DNA from: Lumnitzera littorea | Taxonomy: Eukaryota > Streptophyta > Magnoliopsida > Myrtales > Combretaceae | Assembly (NCBI GenBank): GCA_024138015.1 | Contig: JAMXBB010000008.1 | Span: forward strand, 48,956,446-49,020,445 | Reading direction: 5' to 3' | DNA: 64,000 nt | Shown here: one piece after another, positions 1 to 12,612 of the stretch | How the letters are laid out: every line of letters starts with the position of its first letter | How positions within the stretch are numbered: position 1 is the stretch's first letter | Made by a program: the position numbers and the translations under genes | Notes under the pieces: generated by a model | Databases searched by the model: none | Told to the model about the DNA's origin: nothing | What the model saw: the letters and a program-made list of their open reading frames with translations, nothing else

Positions 1-1807
1 ACTTGCATTTCAACCTCATTCATCATTACATGCTTTAATAGTAGCACATTACTTCTCTTGTCTCTTTAATTAAATTTTGAATCAAATTCATAAGAAATAG
101 ATAAGAAAGTACTCTTCTCAAAAGCTTCTAACTTAACTTTTAATGACAACAAAGTATATTTCATGCTGTTCTTCTCTAACTTATATACATTGCTTTTGCC
201 CTAGTGTTGTGCATTTACATAATATTGCCATGGTCTACCAAACCATATACAACATACATCCATATCAACAACATTACATTAGTTTTTATCATAGGACCTA
301 TTAATAAAGAATGGCACTTTATATTTTTATGTAACCTCCACCTTTTTAGTTGCAGCTTTAATCCACCCTAATGTGTAAGGATTAAGATGTTTCTTCACCG
401 ATAGCTTAAGCTTCTTCACAGCATCTTAATCAATAATGTTTTTATAGTTACCACCATCAATGATAACATCAAACACCTTATCATTGATGGTGCATCTAGT
501 TTAGCATAGTTAATAGCATTGGGTCTAATCTCCTTACTTTAGAGATAACATTAATCTTCTAATTATATAAGTTTTCCCCTTATCGTTATAGTCCTACTCC
601 TCATCTCCATCTAGTTCACAAAAATTCTCTATATCTTCTTCATCTTTCTCTATGATATTCATTGTCTTCCTAATGAGACATTCATTTGATTTATACATTA
701 GTTGATTGCACCTGAATTACTTACATATGGTTTGTTTAGCATTAGAATTTTTAGCCTTCTTCCCCTTTCATCCTTTAGCTCCTAACATATGTTGCTTACC
801 TATTGCTTTATCTTCTGGGATGCTTCTGCTACTACTACCTTAACAGTTTCTTCTAATACTAACTTTAATCTCTTATTAGTCCCAATAACCGTACTATTAT
901 CCTAGCCCCTTCTATTATGTTCTTGTTGCATTAATTATGCTTTCAACGCCATGTTTTTAGCTTCTAATAAGAATCTAATGACTTAAACCCCAATTCTATC
1001 CCTTAAGGCCAATCTTAATCCTTCCAAATATCTAGCAACTTGTCGTCCTTCAAATTTCTTAAGATTGTTCCTCTTTACCATTCTTAAGAATTATGTTGTA
1101 TACTTCTATACAAATCTATTTTTCCCTACTACAACATTGGTATTATTGATGTAAAATCTATCCATAATCTAGATAAAAATTCCTTCATCAACAAATACTT
1201 CATCTTATACTAAGTGTATACAAGACCCTTCCCTTCTCGTTCTCTTCTATTATTGAATCTATTTCCATCATGCAAAAACTCCTCCTTTTTCTAGTGGAAT
1301 CTCTAGATAATCAAAGAGCCTATCAATCTTTGCAATTTAATAAACAAACTCTTCTATTCCTAAACTTCCATTGAAGTAAGAAATATCTACCTTCAACGCA
1401 AAATCCCTTAACTCTCTATTATCACCACTATAAACATCTCTCCTTTTACTACATTGACATGGTTATTACTAACTATATCTAGGTATTTCATAATCATTTG
1501 AGTCTGTTGAATCAACATCACTGTTATAGGCATGATGCCTATTAATAAAAGTAGGCTTGTCAATACTGGAAATCATGTCTACCCCTTGCCCTCTATTGTT
1601 ATGCTATCTCCTGCAAGTATTGATTCCTAAACCATCGAGATAATCTACAATCTCCTTAAGGCATTCCTTTTGGAATCTACAACCTATCCATTGTTCTTGA
1701 TCTTACTCCAAACATTACAATGCAATTTTGGCTTTGTCCCCTTAAGCTAAGACCTAAACCTCTTGAACACCATCATGAGGATCATTGTCATTACTACTAG
1801 TTGCCAT
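1..1807 (-). pseudogene. Ty3/gypsy gag-protease remnant (minus strand, runs off left edge)
   Basis: Read on the minus strand this is a decayed gag-pol 5' half. Gag would start at the ATG complementary to 1805-1807 (MATSSNDNDPHDG). At about 1347-1402 it carries a capsid signature, LKVDISYFNGSLGIEEF, followed further along by NNLKKFEGRQVARYLEGLRL near 1020-1080, both typical of plant Ty3/gypsy gag. A worn zinc-knuckle region (SNECLIRKTM) lies at about 662-716. The retropepsin active-site stretch, IIDGGNYKN, is at about 436-465 and keeps its aspartate; KKLKLSVKKHLNPYTLGWIKA follows. Stops and frameshifts occur throughout, so it cannot encode a working polyprotein. Reverse transcriptase and integrase would lie left of the window. 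The family assignment is firm from motif order; the exact clade is not determined. Confidence 0.85.
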
Positions 1808-1811
1808 TTGC

Positions 1812-1823
1812 GCTTGATATTAA
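1812..1823 (-). promoter_or_regulatory. Degenerate tRNA-iMet primer-binding site
   Basis: The bases gcttgatattaa are a worn complement of the usual plant initiator-Met primer site (TGGTATCAGAGC), with one base missing and transition changes. The site lies a few bases upstream of the minus-strand gag ATG and abuts the probable LTR. Confidence 0.4.
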
Positions 1824-1824
1824 T

Positions 1825-2654
1825 TGATATAGTATATAGTGTGATAAATACAAATATATGAAAACAAAAACTTGTATTATTATAAAGACTATCAATACAA
1901 CTATTTAATAAAGTATTAATAGTTGCATAACCTCAGAACAAATAGGTAAACTAAATGAAATATGGATCCCAATAAATCACAATACAAATAAAATCAAGGA
2001 TATAACTTTCCTAAAATAATACAAAATTTTCAATTACTTGGTATCTTGCCAAAATAAGCAAATTTGACTTCTGAAAAGATGCCAAATGACAAAACTGTTT
2101 ATTCTAGGCCTTAGTAGGCTCAAATTAATCTTTTTCTTTACATATTATAGGTTCCATTGCTCTCAATAGATAAAAAAGTTACGGTTTCTCAGAATTAACT
2201 AATATTCAACTAAAAAATAATAATAATCAAGAATTGATAATCAGAAGGTAAAGCTTATAACTTCTTCCGGTTCTAACCAATAGTGTTTCTAATAATTCTT
2301 GAACTAGTTTGAATAGCTTCTGATTGTTTTCCTTCTTTGCTTCTAACAATGTAAGTGGTTTATGACTTATAAGTCTAATTTGTTCGTATCGTTAGTATCG
2401 TTAGTTCCTATCTATTTACTAGTAAGTAAGCCTAATTAAAATGAGAATAGCTAACAAGGGTTTGAATCTTTGTAAAACAACACAAAAACATGAATTAAAA
2501 GGCAATAGTAAGTAAATTAGACATAGGCTAAAGTCATAAATGAATAACCATACTTTTTTATTAATATATCGATGTACAAGATTACAATAGCATATATATA
2601 CAGTAATGTGAATATTCTTATGGATTAAAATTCTTACCACTCAAGTTGATAACA
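1825..2654 (-). repeat. Probable 5' LTR of the minus-strand gypsy element
   Basis: This is non-coding AT-rich DNA immediately upstream of the primer site of the minus-strand gypsy remnant, where its 5' LTR must lie. A TATA-like run is visible at about 2586-2605 on the minus strand. The inner edge at 1825 gives the expected terminal CA on the minus strand. The outer edge is a guess based on a TGTTATCAACTT start at about 2654; 2699 is another possibility. No target duplication could be tested because the other end is outside the window. Confidence 0.35.
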
Positions 2655-5600
2655 ATCAAGTTGATATGTAGTCCTTGAAAGGATTGAGAGTTGACACGTT
2701 TTATTTACTTGAAAATTGTGAAAAATGGAAACAACATGAAGTTTAAAAAGAATAATTATAAGTTTCATGGTTGACTACACATTACTGAATCATTCCTATA
2801 TGCCAACATGTCGGTTAGGTTGACTTTACCAATGGAGTCCAATGCTCGAATTTCGTCATAAGAAAAGAAGACAAAATTGAAAAGAAAAACTAGAACACGG
2901 TCCTTGCTCCAATTGTTTCCCACGATGGCTCTACTACATTTCAACTCAGATACTGTGAAGATCTGAGCTGATTTAGAGGAGCTACAGTTTGAACTGATTT
3001 AGACAAGCGTGCAAAAAGTTGAATATAGTAGGATATAATAAGCTAATATCCTATCCGTTTTATTTTGCTTCTAGATCCAAGATGAAAAATAGCAGCAATA
3101 ATTGAAAGGCCGATAATTTCTTCGAAAGCCATCATGCATTGAATTTTCACACCATTTTCAATAAAAAGGAAAGGATTGAGAATACTGTTTTATTGAACAT
3201 TCTATTAGTATTTCTCTTAAAAATAACATTAATTTTATATTTAAGTAACTTTGTTTGAAGATGCTCGTTAAGTGGTGTTGCTCGATACAAGATTTTGTTT
3301 TCGTTTTTTTTTTTTAGTCTTTGTTCATAACAAATACTTAGACCCGTTTACTTTCTAAAATAGAATAAATAGTAAATAAAAAGGTTATGTTTTTAAAATG
3401 ATTATTAATAGAAATAAGTTAAAAGTTTCTATTTCAATATTTACATTTTATAATTTTTTATTGTAAAAGATACTTTATTTCACTTTATTAATTACAGCAT
3501 TAAATTATGAATACAATTAAAAATACCAATTTACCCCTATTTGTATTTATTTATTAATTGCAATATTAATAATGTTACACTTGTCTGGCCATGTGACCAT
3601 TTTATACAATAACTAAAAACTCATGAGAATCGAAAATCTCTTCTCATTATTCAAGCAAATAAGATAATTGATGGTTATGAAAGAAAAGAATAGTTGTTTC
3701 ATTCTTTTTTTATTATATTTAAATAGAGTGTTAATGAATTCACAATAAAAATAATGTATGCAAACATACTTGATGTTTATACAATGCGAAGCTAGCTTCT
3801 TGTGTTATATATATATTTACTCTGATGTACAAGTTGAAAACTAAATCTAATCACTAATAAGTGCAAAAGAGACAACGACAGCAAAAGACAAAATGCAATT
3901 AATTAGGTTGTTGTTTGGCGAGTGCGCTTTTTTTTTTTTTTTATAATATTTAAAACTTTGCAATAATTAAATATTATTGTATGATAGTTTTAAGACATTA
4001 TAAATATTAGTAATTTATAATGATAATTGATAAATAATAATAAAAAATATTGATGGTAGCTGACCACTAATTGCAACAATTAGCAACCACAGTAAATTTT
4101 AATGGGAAAACGGTAAAATTACTTTCTCTTTTAAAAATGGAATATACCTTACTGTTTTTCATTTTCATCACGTATAACCATTGCTGGCAACCGTCTCTTA
4201 CTAGTTGTACCTTCAATTACTAGTTGCCATTAAAAAACATTAATAACCATAATCTCTTGAAAGGAATAAATCCTTTCTTTACTTTTTTTCAATTTTCTTT
4301 TATTTAACTTTTTGAGATGTTGTCGCATGTAATATAGAAAATATAATAACATTATTATCTCATCATATAATATATAAAAAATTTAAATGATCTAAATTAT
4401 TGATTTATAAATTAAGAAAAATTAAAAAAAAATGATAAATAAAAGGAGTCCTTCTTAAAATTAACTTAAATATATTTGATAATTACAAATATTTTATTAT
4501 CAAAATATCGAAAAAGTCCAAAAGAAAATTGTTTCGACCGATCAAATCCATATAAGATTCTAATTTGTGCGTTTTCATTTGACGTCTAATGCGTGTCGGT
4601 CTTTCATATGGATTGCAATTTAAGGTTTAAAAAAAGAAAAAAGACCAGAACGTCATGTCTGCTTTTTTGCGTATGAGTCGTAGAATGCGGTGCAGAGCGG
4701 CAAAATTAAATACATTTTGAACAAAGAAGGCGTGTTGAATCATGAGACATCATTTCTAAACTGTCTTCTGTGCCACAAAAAAGCTATCAACTTTTTGGCC
4801 AAATGCATCAACGAGACAGTGCAGCTAATTTGTACATTTTCTGATAAATAATATGTAAGAATACATGACAGAGGGAGTTTTTAAAATTCGTCGCCTCGGG
4901 CGACTTAAAAATAAACCTTATCGAAAGTGCATATAGTGCTATCAAAAAAAATTATAAAGGTTCATAGCACTGTTATTTTTAGTAAATTCTTATACCTATA
5001 AAATTTTTAAACCTTTTAATATTAGTATATTTTTTTTATTATATTATCAAAAATTGACTGTGTCAGCCTTATGCAACTTAGACCTAGTATCCCATCTGCA
5101 TGCTATAAAAAACAACCTAGCTCTATATCTACCACAAATTCCATGTTTCACTTTTTTTTCGAGGTTATCTTGCTGTTCAAAATGTGACGTAAAAGAAGGC
5201 GATATACATACGACACGAAAGCTTGTAAAAACAAGACATATGAATAAAGTTAAAACGATATGTTACGAACGTCCCGCTTTTCGAAACAAAGTTGCGTGAG
5301 TCCATCATGGTTTGTCAACCTAATCCACCATTAACATGAACATAACATAGTTTAGTTGAAAAAGAACGTGCACTTAACAACTTGAATTTTATTAACACAA
5401 AAAGAGAAGACTACTTTTTCCTAATCATCTTGAATGTATTATTTATATTGGCATCAATTCGTTGGCCTTATCGATCGAAAAGGAACGCGTCTTCGTCTTC
5501 GTAGGTTATTGAAAAAGGTTTTGAAAAGATTAGGGTCCATAATTAACTGCTATAACAAACGAAAAACTGAATAAAAATAAGCACAAAACATATTTTTTGT

Positions 5601-6131
5601 AAGCATATTTCATGCATTTCGAGCTACACGAGATTTGTAATAGATATAACAGAGAAAAGGATAAATAGTCTTAAAAAGCTTAAATATATTAGTAATAGGT
5701 AAAAGAGTTATAAGGTATTAACTCTACTATTTTGGACAAGAAGTGCTTGCTGTCAACTTTGTGTGATCTTTTATAATAGCAGTCTAGCAATACGTCATTA
5801 TTTCTTACAATTTCTAAATATGTTAAATGAAGAGGAGCATGCAAGTATTTATAAAGTCAAGTCAATCGATGATAATCTTCAAATTGCATTGAGAATCAAT
5901 GGCCAAAATGAGTTTTCTTGTTATACTATGTCTAAGCCTATAGAAAACCTATCTAAGTGCACCAACTTTTTTTTAAGAGTCCAGAATAAACAAACCAATT
6001 TAATAATATCTACTTTATGTTTATTATACCAAATCTCCTAAAATCATCCTAAGTTAATAAAACTGACTCTTGAAATCCAAAAAGTTCAACCTAGATTATT
6101 GCTAAACTTAAAGCCAATAAACCATTTTTAG

Positions 6132-6165
<34 letters not shown>

Positions 6166-7195
6166 GAGAGAGGTGAAAGCTTAAGTCCTAAGTTCAAATT
6201 AAAGATAAAGGAGCTGTTTTGTAGTTTAAAGAGCTCATAATTACAAGATTATTATAGTTTAGAAATATAAATATTAATTTTTTAATAAGATGAATTAAAT
6301 TCAATTTCAATATCCTTCAAAAACATAAAAAAATAACTACTAACCACTACACTTGCCCCATTTTTTCTTAAATTTGTATCATTTTGAAGGCTTTTCGATC
6401 GAAGTCAATACTAATCAACGGTCATAATTCGTTGGAATAAAAACTTTCAAATTTGGCCATCAGTTTTAAGTTATATGAAGGTAGCCGGAAATTTTCAAAA
6501 TTTAGAAACGTTGAAGCATATCATAGAGCTTAATCCGTATTTCGAAGTCAAACTTTGGCACGGATTAATCTTATATGGCCATTGTTAATCCTGATAACGA
6601 CCATACTTGAACAACCTTCCTCCCGAATTTCTATTATCTCGCTATCATCACCGCTAGATCGAGCAAGACCAGTAAGATGTGTCCGATAGAATCACCTTGT
6701 TCGATAAGCTACTTCGTCGATTGTTGAAGTTCAGCCATTTAAATATCTTCACCTCAACCCGGTTGTGACCCAAGCTCGACTCGAAATCCGGTCCAAGTCC
6801 AAATATTCCTTACCCACACATATACAGTGATAATAACTAGTGTTGTCCAACTTGAATAGACCCTAATAATTGAATACGGTTCAACTCGATCCGTCCATAA
6901 AATTGATCTAATCCAACCTTAATATAACTTAGGTTGAATAGTAATTGAACCCAATCCTATCTTTTTAATTTTTATTCATCTTGTATATTTGGATTACCCA
7001 CCTAAAATAAGTTTAACAATATTGATATTAACATGCAACTTATATCATTGAATAATATATAAGTATCAATAAAAATTTAAGATATGAAAATATAATTGAT
7101 ACATTTAAAAAGAAAAAACATTCATTTATTATTACATATAAAATTTTTGTTATTACTTACATGCCATTAATCGATTCAAGTAAATTGAATCGTTT
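2655..7195. other. Unassigned AT-rich DNA
   Basis: I see no recognisable protein domain, RNA gene or mobile-element end in this stretch. Short open frames such as those at 5054-5299 and 5763-6041 lack family motifs and are consistent with chance. Visible low-complexity pieces are T runs near 3307 and 3930, a six-base-pair GC hairpin at 4889-4903 and a (CT)n(TA)n microsatellite at 6131-6165. The part from 6390 to 6830 is less AT-rich than its surroundings and may be an old repeat, but nothing in it could be named. Confidence 0.5.
6131..6165. repeat. (CT)n(TA)n microsatellite
   Basis: A run of about eight CT units passes directly into about eight TA units. Confidence 0.9.
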
Positions 7196-8130
7196 TTCCA
7201 TGTGCATCTCACATCCAGGTAAGTATGTTTCTTTCTTCCTCTTATTTATTTTCTTTTTTTTTTTCTTCTTTTTAAGTAATCATTTTGGATTTTTTTTTTC
7301 CCAAACAATCAATTTAGAAATTAAAAATAAATAAAAATGATGGAGCCAGTTTCTTTTAAATTTTTCAAGATTGATAGAATATCGACATCCTTTTTAGGAC
7401 CTTCTATCAGCTTTTCAAATTCTTTTTTATAAAAAAAATAACAACTTAAAGGGGAAACATTTTCTTAAAAAAATAAAAAATGTCATCAATGATTAAAGTT
7501 TTTTTTTTAAGAAAAAAAACAACGTATGACTTGATACTTATGTATTCACCCTAGCAGTTTTTCTTTGGATTTACACTTTTTCTTAAAAGATAACAAAAGA
7601 AAACAAAAAAAAAAAAAAGATTAACAAAATAGAAAATGCTCTTTTTCGTTCTCCTGCACCTTATTTAGTTAGTCGTTATATTGAATTATTACTAATCCTC
7701 TTATTTTCAGGAAATTTTATACTGTAACCATTGTTTGGTTTCAAAAGGCCATCCCCAAATTCAGAATTCATGGTTTTCTGAAGGCCAGTATTTACAGAAA
7801 TTAAAGTCTGATTACCATTCTATTTTCCAGCTCTTGTCAGTAGCGACTTCAAAATCCATTTTTTTTTTTTTAAATATTTCATCTCTTTTAATCTTTTTAT
7901 CAAGCGGTTTGGAGTGCCTTTTATAATTCAATGGATTAAAAGTTCGAGCTCGTAGGATTTGCAAAGGCAGTTCGTTTCTAGGATTCTTGTCATCAAATCG
8001 GTTAAGTGCTTCAAGAGCACAGCCTCGGGAGCTTAATCAACCCACCTCTAACCACCAAGGAGTGGCACACCACCTCCAATCAGCCACTGTAGCTTATTAT
8101 ATGTCACTTTTACGCTTATTGTGCTATTAA
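7196..8130 (+). other. Exon-like tract with consensus splice signals, unidentified
   Basis: A near-perfect plant 5' splice site (CAG|GTAAGTATG) sits at about 7219, and a polypyrimidine-preceded acceptor (TTATTTTCAG) ends at about 7710. Downstream, an open frame without an ATG runs for about 60 codons from about 7930 to 8127. It includes ARRICKGSSFLGFLSSNRLS, a basic, serine-rich stretch somewhat like an organelle-targeting presequence, and ends at a stop. I do not recognise the product. The reading frame between the acceptor and this tract is interrupted. It could be a gene fragment captured or left behind among repeats, a 5'-UTR intron plus exon, or chance. Confidence 0.2.
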
Positions 8131-8689
8131 ACCATTAAAAAAAAACAACTCATTAAGAAAAAAAAATTGAAAATATAAAATTTTATGCTTTAATTGAGTT
8201 GATTTTTTCCCCCCTCTTTTTACGTATAATATAGCATGTTTCATGTGAGATTGGCCTCTAAATAACTTTTTAGGCACTAATATTTGTAACTTATTATTTG
8301 ATACTTGAAGATAAAAAAAATAAAAATCAGAAAATTATTCAAAAGATATGTTTTGTAACATATTCATTAAGTTTATTGAAGCTCTTGACTGACAATCGTT
8401 GAAACTTGATACTATAGCCATAATATGTTCTTATGCATTTTTATGTCCTTAGCGTTTTGAACATGTGTCCCTTATGTTCCTTAAACTAACGTGTTTCCTC
8501 TCTTTTTTTTTTCCTTCCATTTACGGCATCATATTTTGTCCCTTACATTGTAAACAGGTTTGAAGGATAAGATTTTTTTACTTAATGTTTGGTTTGTGAT
8601 TTTAACTTAATTACTAGATTAAAAAAAAAAAAAGTTTGATAGACTAAATAAAATATTTAAATTTGCTCCATCTAAAATACAGCATGTTG
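8131..8689. other. Unassigned AT-rich DNA
   Basis: This stretch has A and T homopolymer runs and no open frame with a recognisable motif. Confidence 0.5.
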
Positions 8690-9510
8690 AGTGTGAGATT
8701 AAACAACTATGAGTAAGGTAGAGGATCAGACTTAGATCCTGCAGATTGAGAAGTTAGTAAGTTGTGAACTAGATCGTACTCTTTACTCTAAGCTTACTTG
8801 CAAAACGCCTCTTATAGGTATGTTCACAAGAGCCTTCTGACACTTAAGTCACCAATTAGAAAAGAAAAAAAGGGAGTTAGGGAGCTACCCAAGTACTCTT
8901 AAGTCCTAATGAAAGGTGGTCAAATAAGGTGTTTTTTATGAGAGTTTTATAAGATATTAGAGATGCCAAATTTGTTACTTGTTGGTTCCTTACACTATTT
9001 ATATTATAAAGAGTACAACTACTTAGAACACGTAATGGCTCAAGGTTCGTCCATACTAGCTACTGATAGGGGACATGCGTTGAGGAACTAGTAGGGTGGC
9101 CTAGCAACTGGTCACTCATGACCATGCTAGCAACCATGTTTATAACCTAAGGTTTTGATATTTTCAAAGTATGTTGATTGTGCTAGCCATACTAAGGATG
9201 ACAAAGCATAGTTAATGTGCCAAGGAGGAGGACAGGCATCGAAGGAGTAAGGGGGATGCTTCTAATGAGCTACGAGTTGTAGGCCAAAGTGAGGGAGAGC
9301 TTGTTGAGGCGAAGGAGTCTTCGTTAGGGAAATTGGCTACGTACTCAAAGACAAGTGCTTAGAGACTAAGTGCTCGTAGACCATGTCTTTAGGATGCTCT
9401 CATGGGGGATCAGTGCTTAGGCCAAGCGTTTCAAGGCTATCCAGCCATTGGTAGGCCTTGGGGGACTCCTATTGAGATTGGTCCTCAAGCTAGATCAAAA
9501 CTAGGTATCA
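8690..9510. repeat. LTR-like repeat tract, orientation probably minus
   Basis: This block is richer in G and C than its flanks and has no open frame. Phrases such as 'cacaagagccttctgacacttaagtc' split around 8828-8853 and the run of aggc/gaggc words to 9480 resemble the U5 and R parts of plant Ty3/gypsy LTRs. No clean TG...CA ends or primer site were found, so boundaries are approximate and the call is tentative. Confidence 0.25.
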
Positions 9511-10142
9511 ACATAATTTAAAATTTAATTTCACCAAACAAAAACACATGTATTAAGGAAATAAATATAATTAAATAAATATTACACAATATTGAAGGTA
9601 TAAATGTTAGATAATATTTAAATTTTATATTTTTAAATAATATAAAAATTTAGAAAAATAAATATTATATAGTATTGAAGATATAAATATCAAAATATAA
9701 TATTGAAATAGTACTTATCTATACCTAATAATAGATATCACAAAAATCTATATCTAAAACTGTATAAACTAAATATAGTACAATAGAGTTATACTTGTGC
9801 TTTCCAGTTCTTTTTATCATGTTCAATTTCAGCAATCAAATGCTACCCTAGTGTCTTTTCTTTAAGTGAAAAATTAATAAGTTAGGTTTTTTTTTCAAAA
9901 TTAGGTATTTTCTTAGATTTTCCAAAATAGACATCCATTAGGGTCTTTTGAAAAATAATAATAATAAATACGACCAAAACATAAAATGGAAAAGTATAAA
10001 TAAAATAAATTAACATAGTAAATTTTTCTAGAAAAGGGAAATAGGGCAACTTGATCTTAATTAACAAATATAGAGACGCCTTTATGGTGGCCTTAAAAGG
10101 TAAAAATATATTATCCACTAAAGAAATATAAATGCTAAAAAT

Positions 10143-10159
<17 letters not shown>
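9511..10159. other. Unassigned AT-rich DNA with TA microsatellite at right end
   Basis: This stretch is AT-rich and I could assign nothing in it. It ends at the (TA)n run at 10144-10166, which is also the apparent 3' tail of the LINE remnant. Confidence 0.5.

Positions 10160-10166
<7 letters not shown>
10144..10166. repeat. (TA)n microsatellite
   Basis: About eleven TA units, probably grown from the LINE poly(A) tail. Confidence 0.85.
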
Positions 10167-10173
<7 letters not shown>

Positions 10174-10985
10174 AAAGCAAAGAACTTTTATTATCTTATT
10201 GGAAGAGAAAAAACACTTGTGCATCATTGTCTTAGTCTAGGTACAACTCTTCGACCTAAAACAATTTATTCTCTAGCAAAAGCTTCTAAACGGAAAAAAA
10301 AAAAAAAAATTGTGGCATGAAATAAAGTTTCTGTTTCTCCCATTCTTCTAGCAAAATAATTTGCTAAACGATTTCCTTCTCTTCAACATATGTTGCACCA
10401 TGGCCTTCATTCTTTGCATCAATCCTTGGACTCACCACGAAGTAAAAGGCTCCCCATTTTGGTTGCCGTTTGTGATTAAGTCATTTCACAACCCAATTTG
10501 AATTTGATTCAATTATGACATTTGATAAGTTCAACTAATGATAAATTTTCAGCCAATGTTCTATAGCTGATTGATTAATTAATTTAATCCTGATAAAAGT
10601 CCAAAGCAACAACAAATATGTCCTTTTTTGTCATGCACTAAACCAACCACTACCCTTGGAAAGAGCATATCTTTCGACATTCACATGAAATATTTTCCTA
10701 AGATGTCTCAGTTGTTTACCGTCAAGCTCAAAGCTGCTCAATATTATGTTCAGATTCGATGAAGTCTTTGCTTTAGCTAAATTCCAGTTCCTTTCGATAT
10801 CGTGTTTGGCTCTTAATCTAGCGCACTACACATTCCATAAGATTGTTTCAGTGGCCGCTGCTCTAATGTCTTCTACTTTGTTTAGCTTTTTCGTGCACCA
10901 TCCTATAAAATTCTTGAAGCTTATGAATCTACTTATATATATTTTGCTTATTTGTCAAATATCTTTTCCCAAAAACGTAAAAAGA
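10160..10985 (-). pseudogene. LINE (non-LTR) retrotransposon 3' end: RNase H-like (RVT_3) domain
   Basis: On the minus strand, a fragment near 10743-10860 (WNV, stop, CARLRAKHDIERNWN) resembles the W-x-x-W/RN segment preceding the RNase H domain of plant LINEs. Next comes AIEHWLKIYH...NVIIESNSNWVVK at about 10485-10580, and then REGNRLANYFARRMGETETLF at 10308-10375, which matches the 'H-x-x-REGN-x-x-A-x-x-x-A' end of plant RVT_3 domains. The pieces are in different frames with stops between. The 3' side runs into an A-rich then TA-rich tail at 10144-10172, as expected of a LINE 3' end. Reverse transcriptase and endonuclease are missing, so this is a 5'-truncated copy. An identifiable target duplication was not found. 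Confidence 0.65.
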
Positions 10986-11570
10986 GAGAGAGGAAGTTCA
11001 TATAAAAAGGAAAAGGTGTTATATTATACAAACCTTTTCATTTCTTTAGAAGGAAACCTTATATAAAAATCATGTGGGCCTCAAAAAGTTATCCCGTAGA
11101 TCCAATTTTCTCTAATTTCAAAATGTTCCTTTTAGGAAATAAAAAATTGCAAATTAGTGACCAAAGTTAGTCATTCTACCCATTTGAACCTAATTTTCCT
11201 TTTTTCAACTTTAATTGATAGTGACCCAATTTTAAAAAGTGTTTTAGAAAATGGGATTTCTGAAAAGTTGAGTTTTTCTTAATTTTGGTTGAGTAGTATA
11301 CATTGAATAGGATGGCTTGATGCAAGTTTAAATTAAGGGGGGAAAAATCGAGCCTGGCAGCTTTATTAAGATTTTATAAGCTAGAGTTTATCTATGTCAC
11401 GTTTTTAGTTATACTCGTAAGTGTTAAATATTAAAGGAAAAACAACGGTGATATTGATCTTCATGAGTGGATAAATCTAGGAACTAGATGAAGCATGCAA
11501 GCATAGTAAATCAATCACCATCTAAGGCAATTCCTTTCATAAAACACATTTGGCTAAAGTTTCCATTATA
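10986..11570. other. Unassigned AT-rich DNA
   Basis: No motif or repeat end was recognised here. It separates the LINE remnant from the family C LTR. Confidence 0.5.
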
Positions 11571-12612
11571 TGTCATCCAACCTAAATTTTCGGTTTTCAC
11601 TTTCCTTAATTAGATTTATATTGAACCTTATACACATTCAACATAGACTATCGACTAAGAATTAAGAAAATAAAATTGTTTTCTTAATTTAAAAATTTTA
11701 GAGTTGCCACCCAATCGAAGTCAGGAAAAAGATTAGTTGAAATCAATTGGGTAGATTATTCTTAACTTAGATACTGGACCACGAGAAAATCATTTCTAAA
11801 AGGATTTCCAAAAATTAGAGATTTTAGGTTAAAGGGCTATCCTACTAAACTATAAACAGGAACCACTTTAACCTTCTGAATTTAAATTTATTTTTGAAAA
11901 TACCATTCAAATTAAGAAAAATAACTATAGTTTATAAATAAAGAAATGAATAAATTTTCATTTACAAAAGAAATTGAGAAAATAAATTTATTTACAAAAG
12001 GGAAATTGTGAGGGTATGGATAAGGATGAAAGGGTCACGTGCATGCTACATACGGTGACAAGTAGAGAAGCGCGATAGCATCGAACTCCACAATTGATGA
12101 ATAACGGGGTAAAGTTCTAGAAGTGTTTAAATGTTTGATCTTTATGACAAGATTTCAGTAGAATAACAACATTAATAAGGGTTATTCTCTCTCTCATATG
12201 AAGAAGTTGATGAGGTATTTATAGAAAAGGATAGTTGATCTTATCCATCAAATCATAGTGGTGATCAATGGTTGGGATTAAAGCCCTTTATTAATGGATC
12301 TCACTCAAGTGGACTATTTTCATGAGTTTAGGTTTAGATAAAGGTCTTATTTATTATTTTAATATGAGCCAAATAAAAAAAGGTTAGATCGAGCAGATCA
12401 AGCCAATGGGCCTTACTCTAAGTCTACGATACCAAATTTCCCTTGATCATTTCAACAATTTATGGGCTTGGCTCCTCAGGTCTTATCACCTTAACCCGAT
12501 GAGTCAAATCCATTTAGTTAATAGGCTTCAAGCACAATATTAAATTTGGTCTTATCCAAAAATTAAAATTAAAAAAAATTCCTCATTTAAAGTCGCTTTA
12601 TAGATGTCTACA
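11571..12612 (+). repeat. Family C LTR (about 1.04 kb)
   Basis: The start (tgtcatccaacctaaatttt) and the next 130 bases align with the starts of two other blocks, at 34394 and 44195. The shared order is: a 'ttcggttttc' start, 'ccttaatt', a short imperfect inverted repeat around ttatatt/aacatag, 'aattaag', a 'ttttcttaatttaaaaattt' run and 'agagttgccacc'. A TATA-like 'gtatttatag' is at about 12218. The block ends 'gatgtctaca' at 12612, giving TG...CA ends. Flanking 5-mers (ttata and tatcc) do not match, so a target duplication is not supported. Confidence 0.5.

Noticed and set aside
2419..2640. 73-codon open frame on the minus strand, cysteine and tyrosine rich
   Set aside because: It lies in the probable LTR of the left gypsy element and has no domain.
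4889..4903. gtcgcctcgggcgac hairpin as a terminator or small RNA
   Set aside because: A single six-pair stem in eukaryotic nuclear DNA with no flanking support is not enough.
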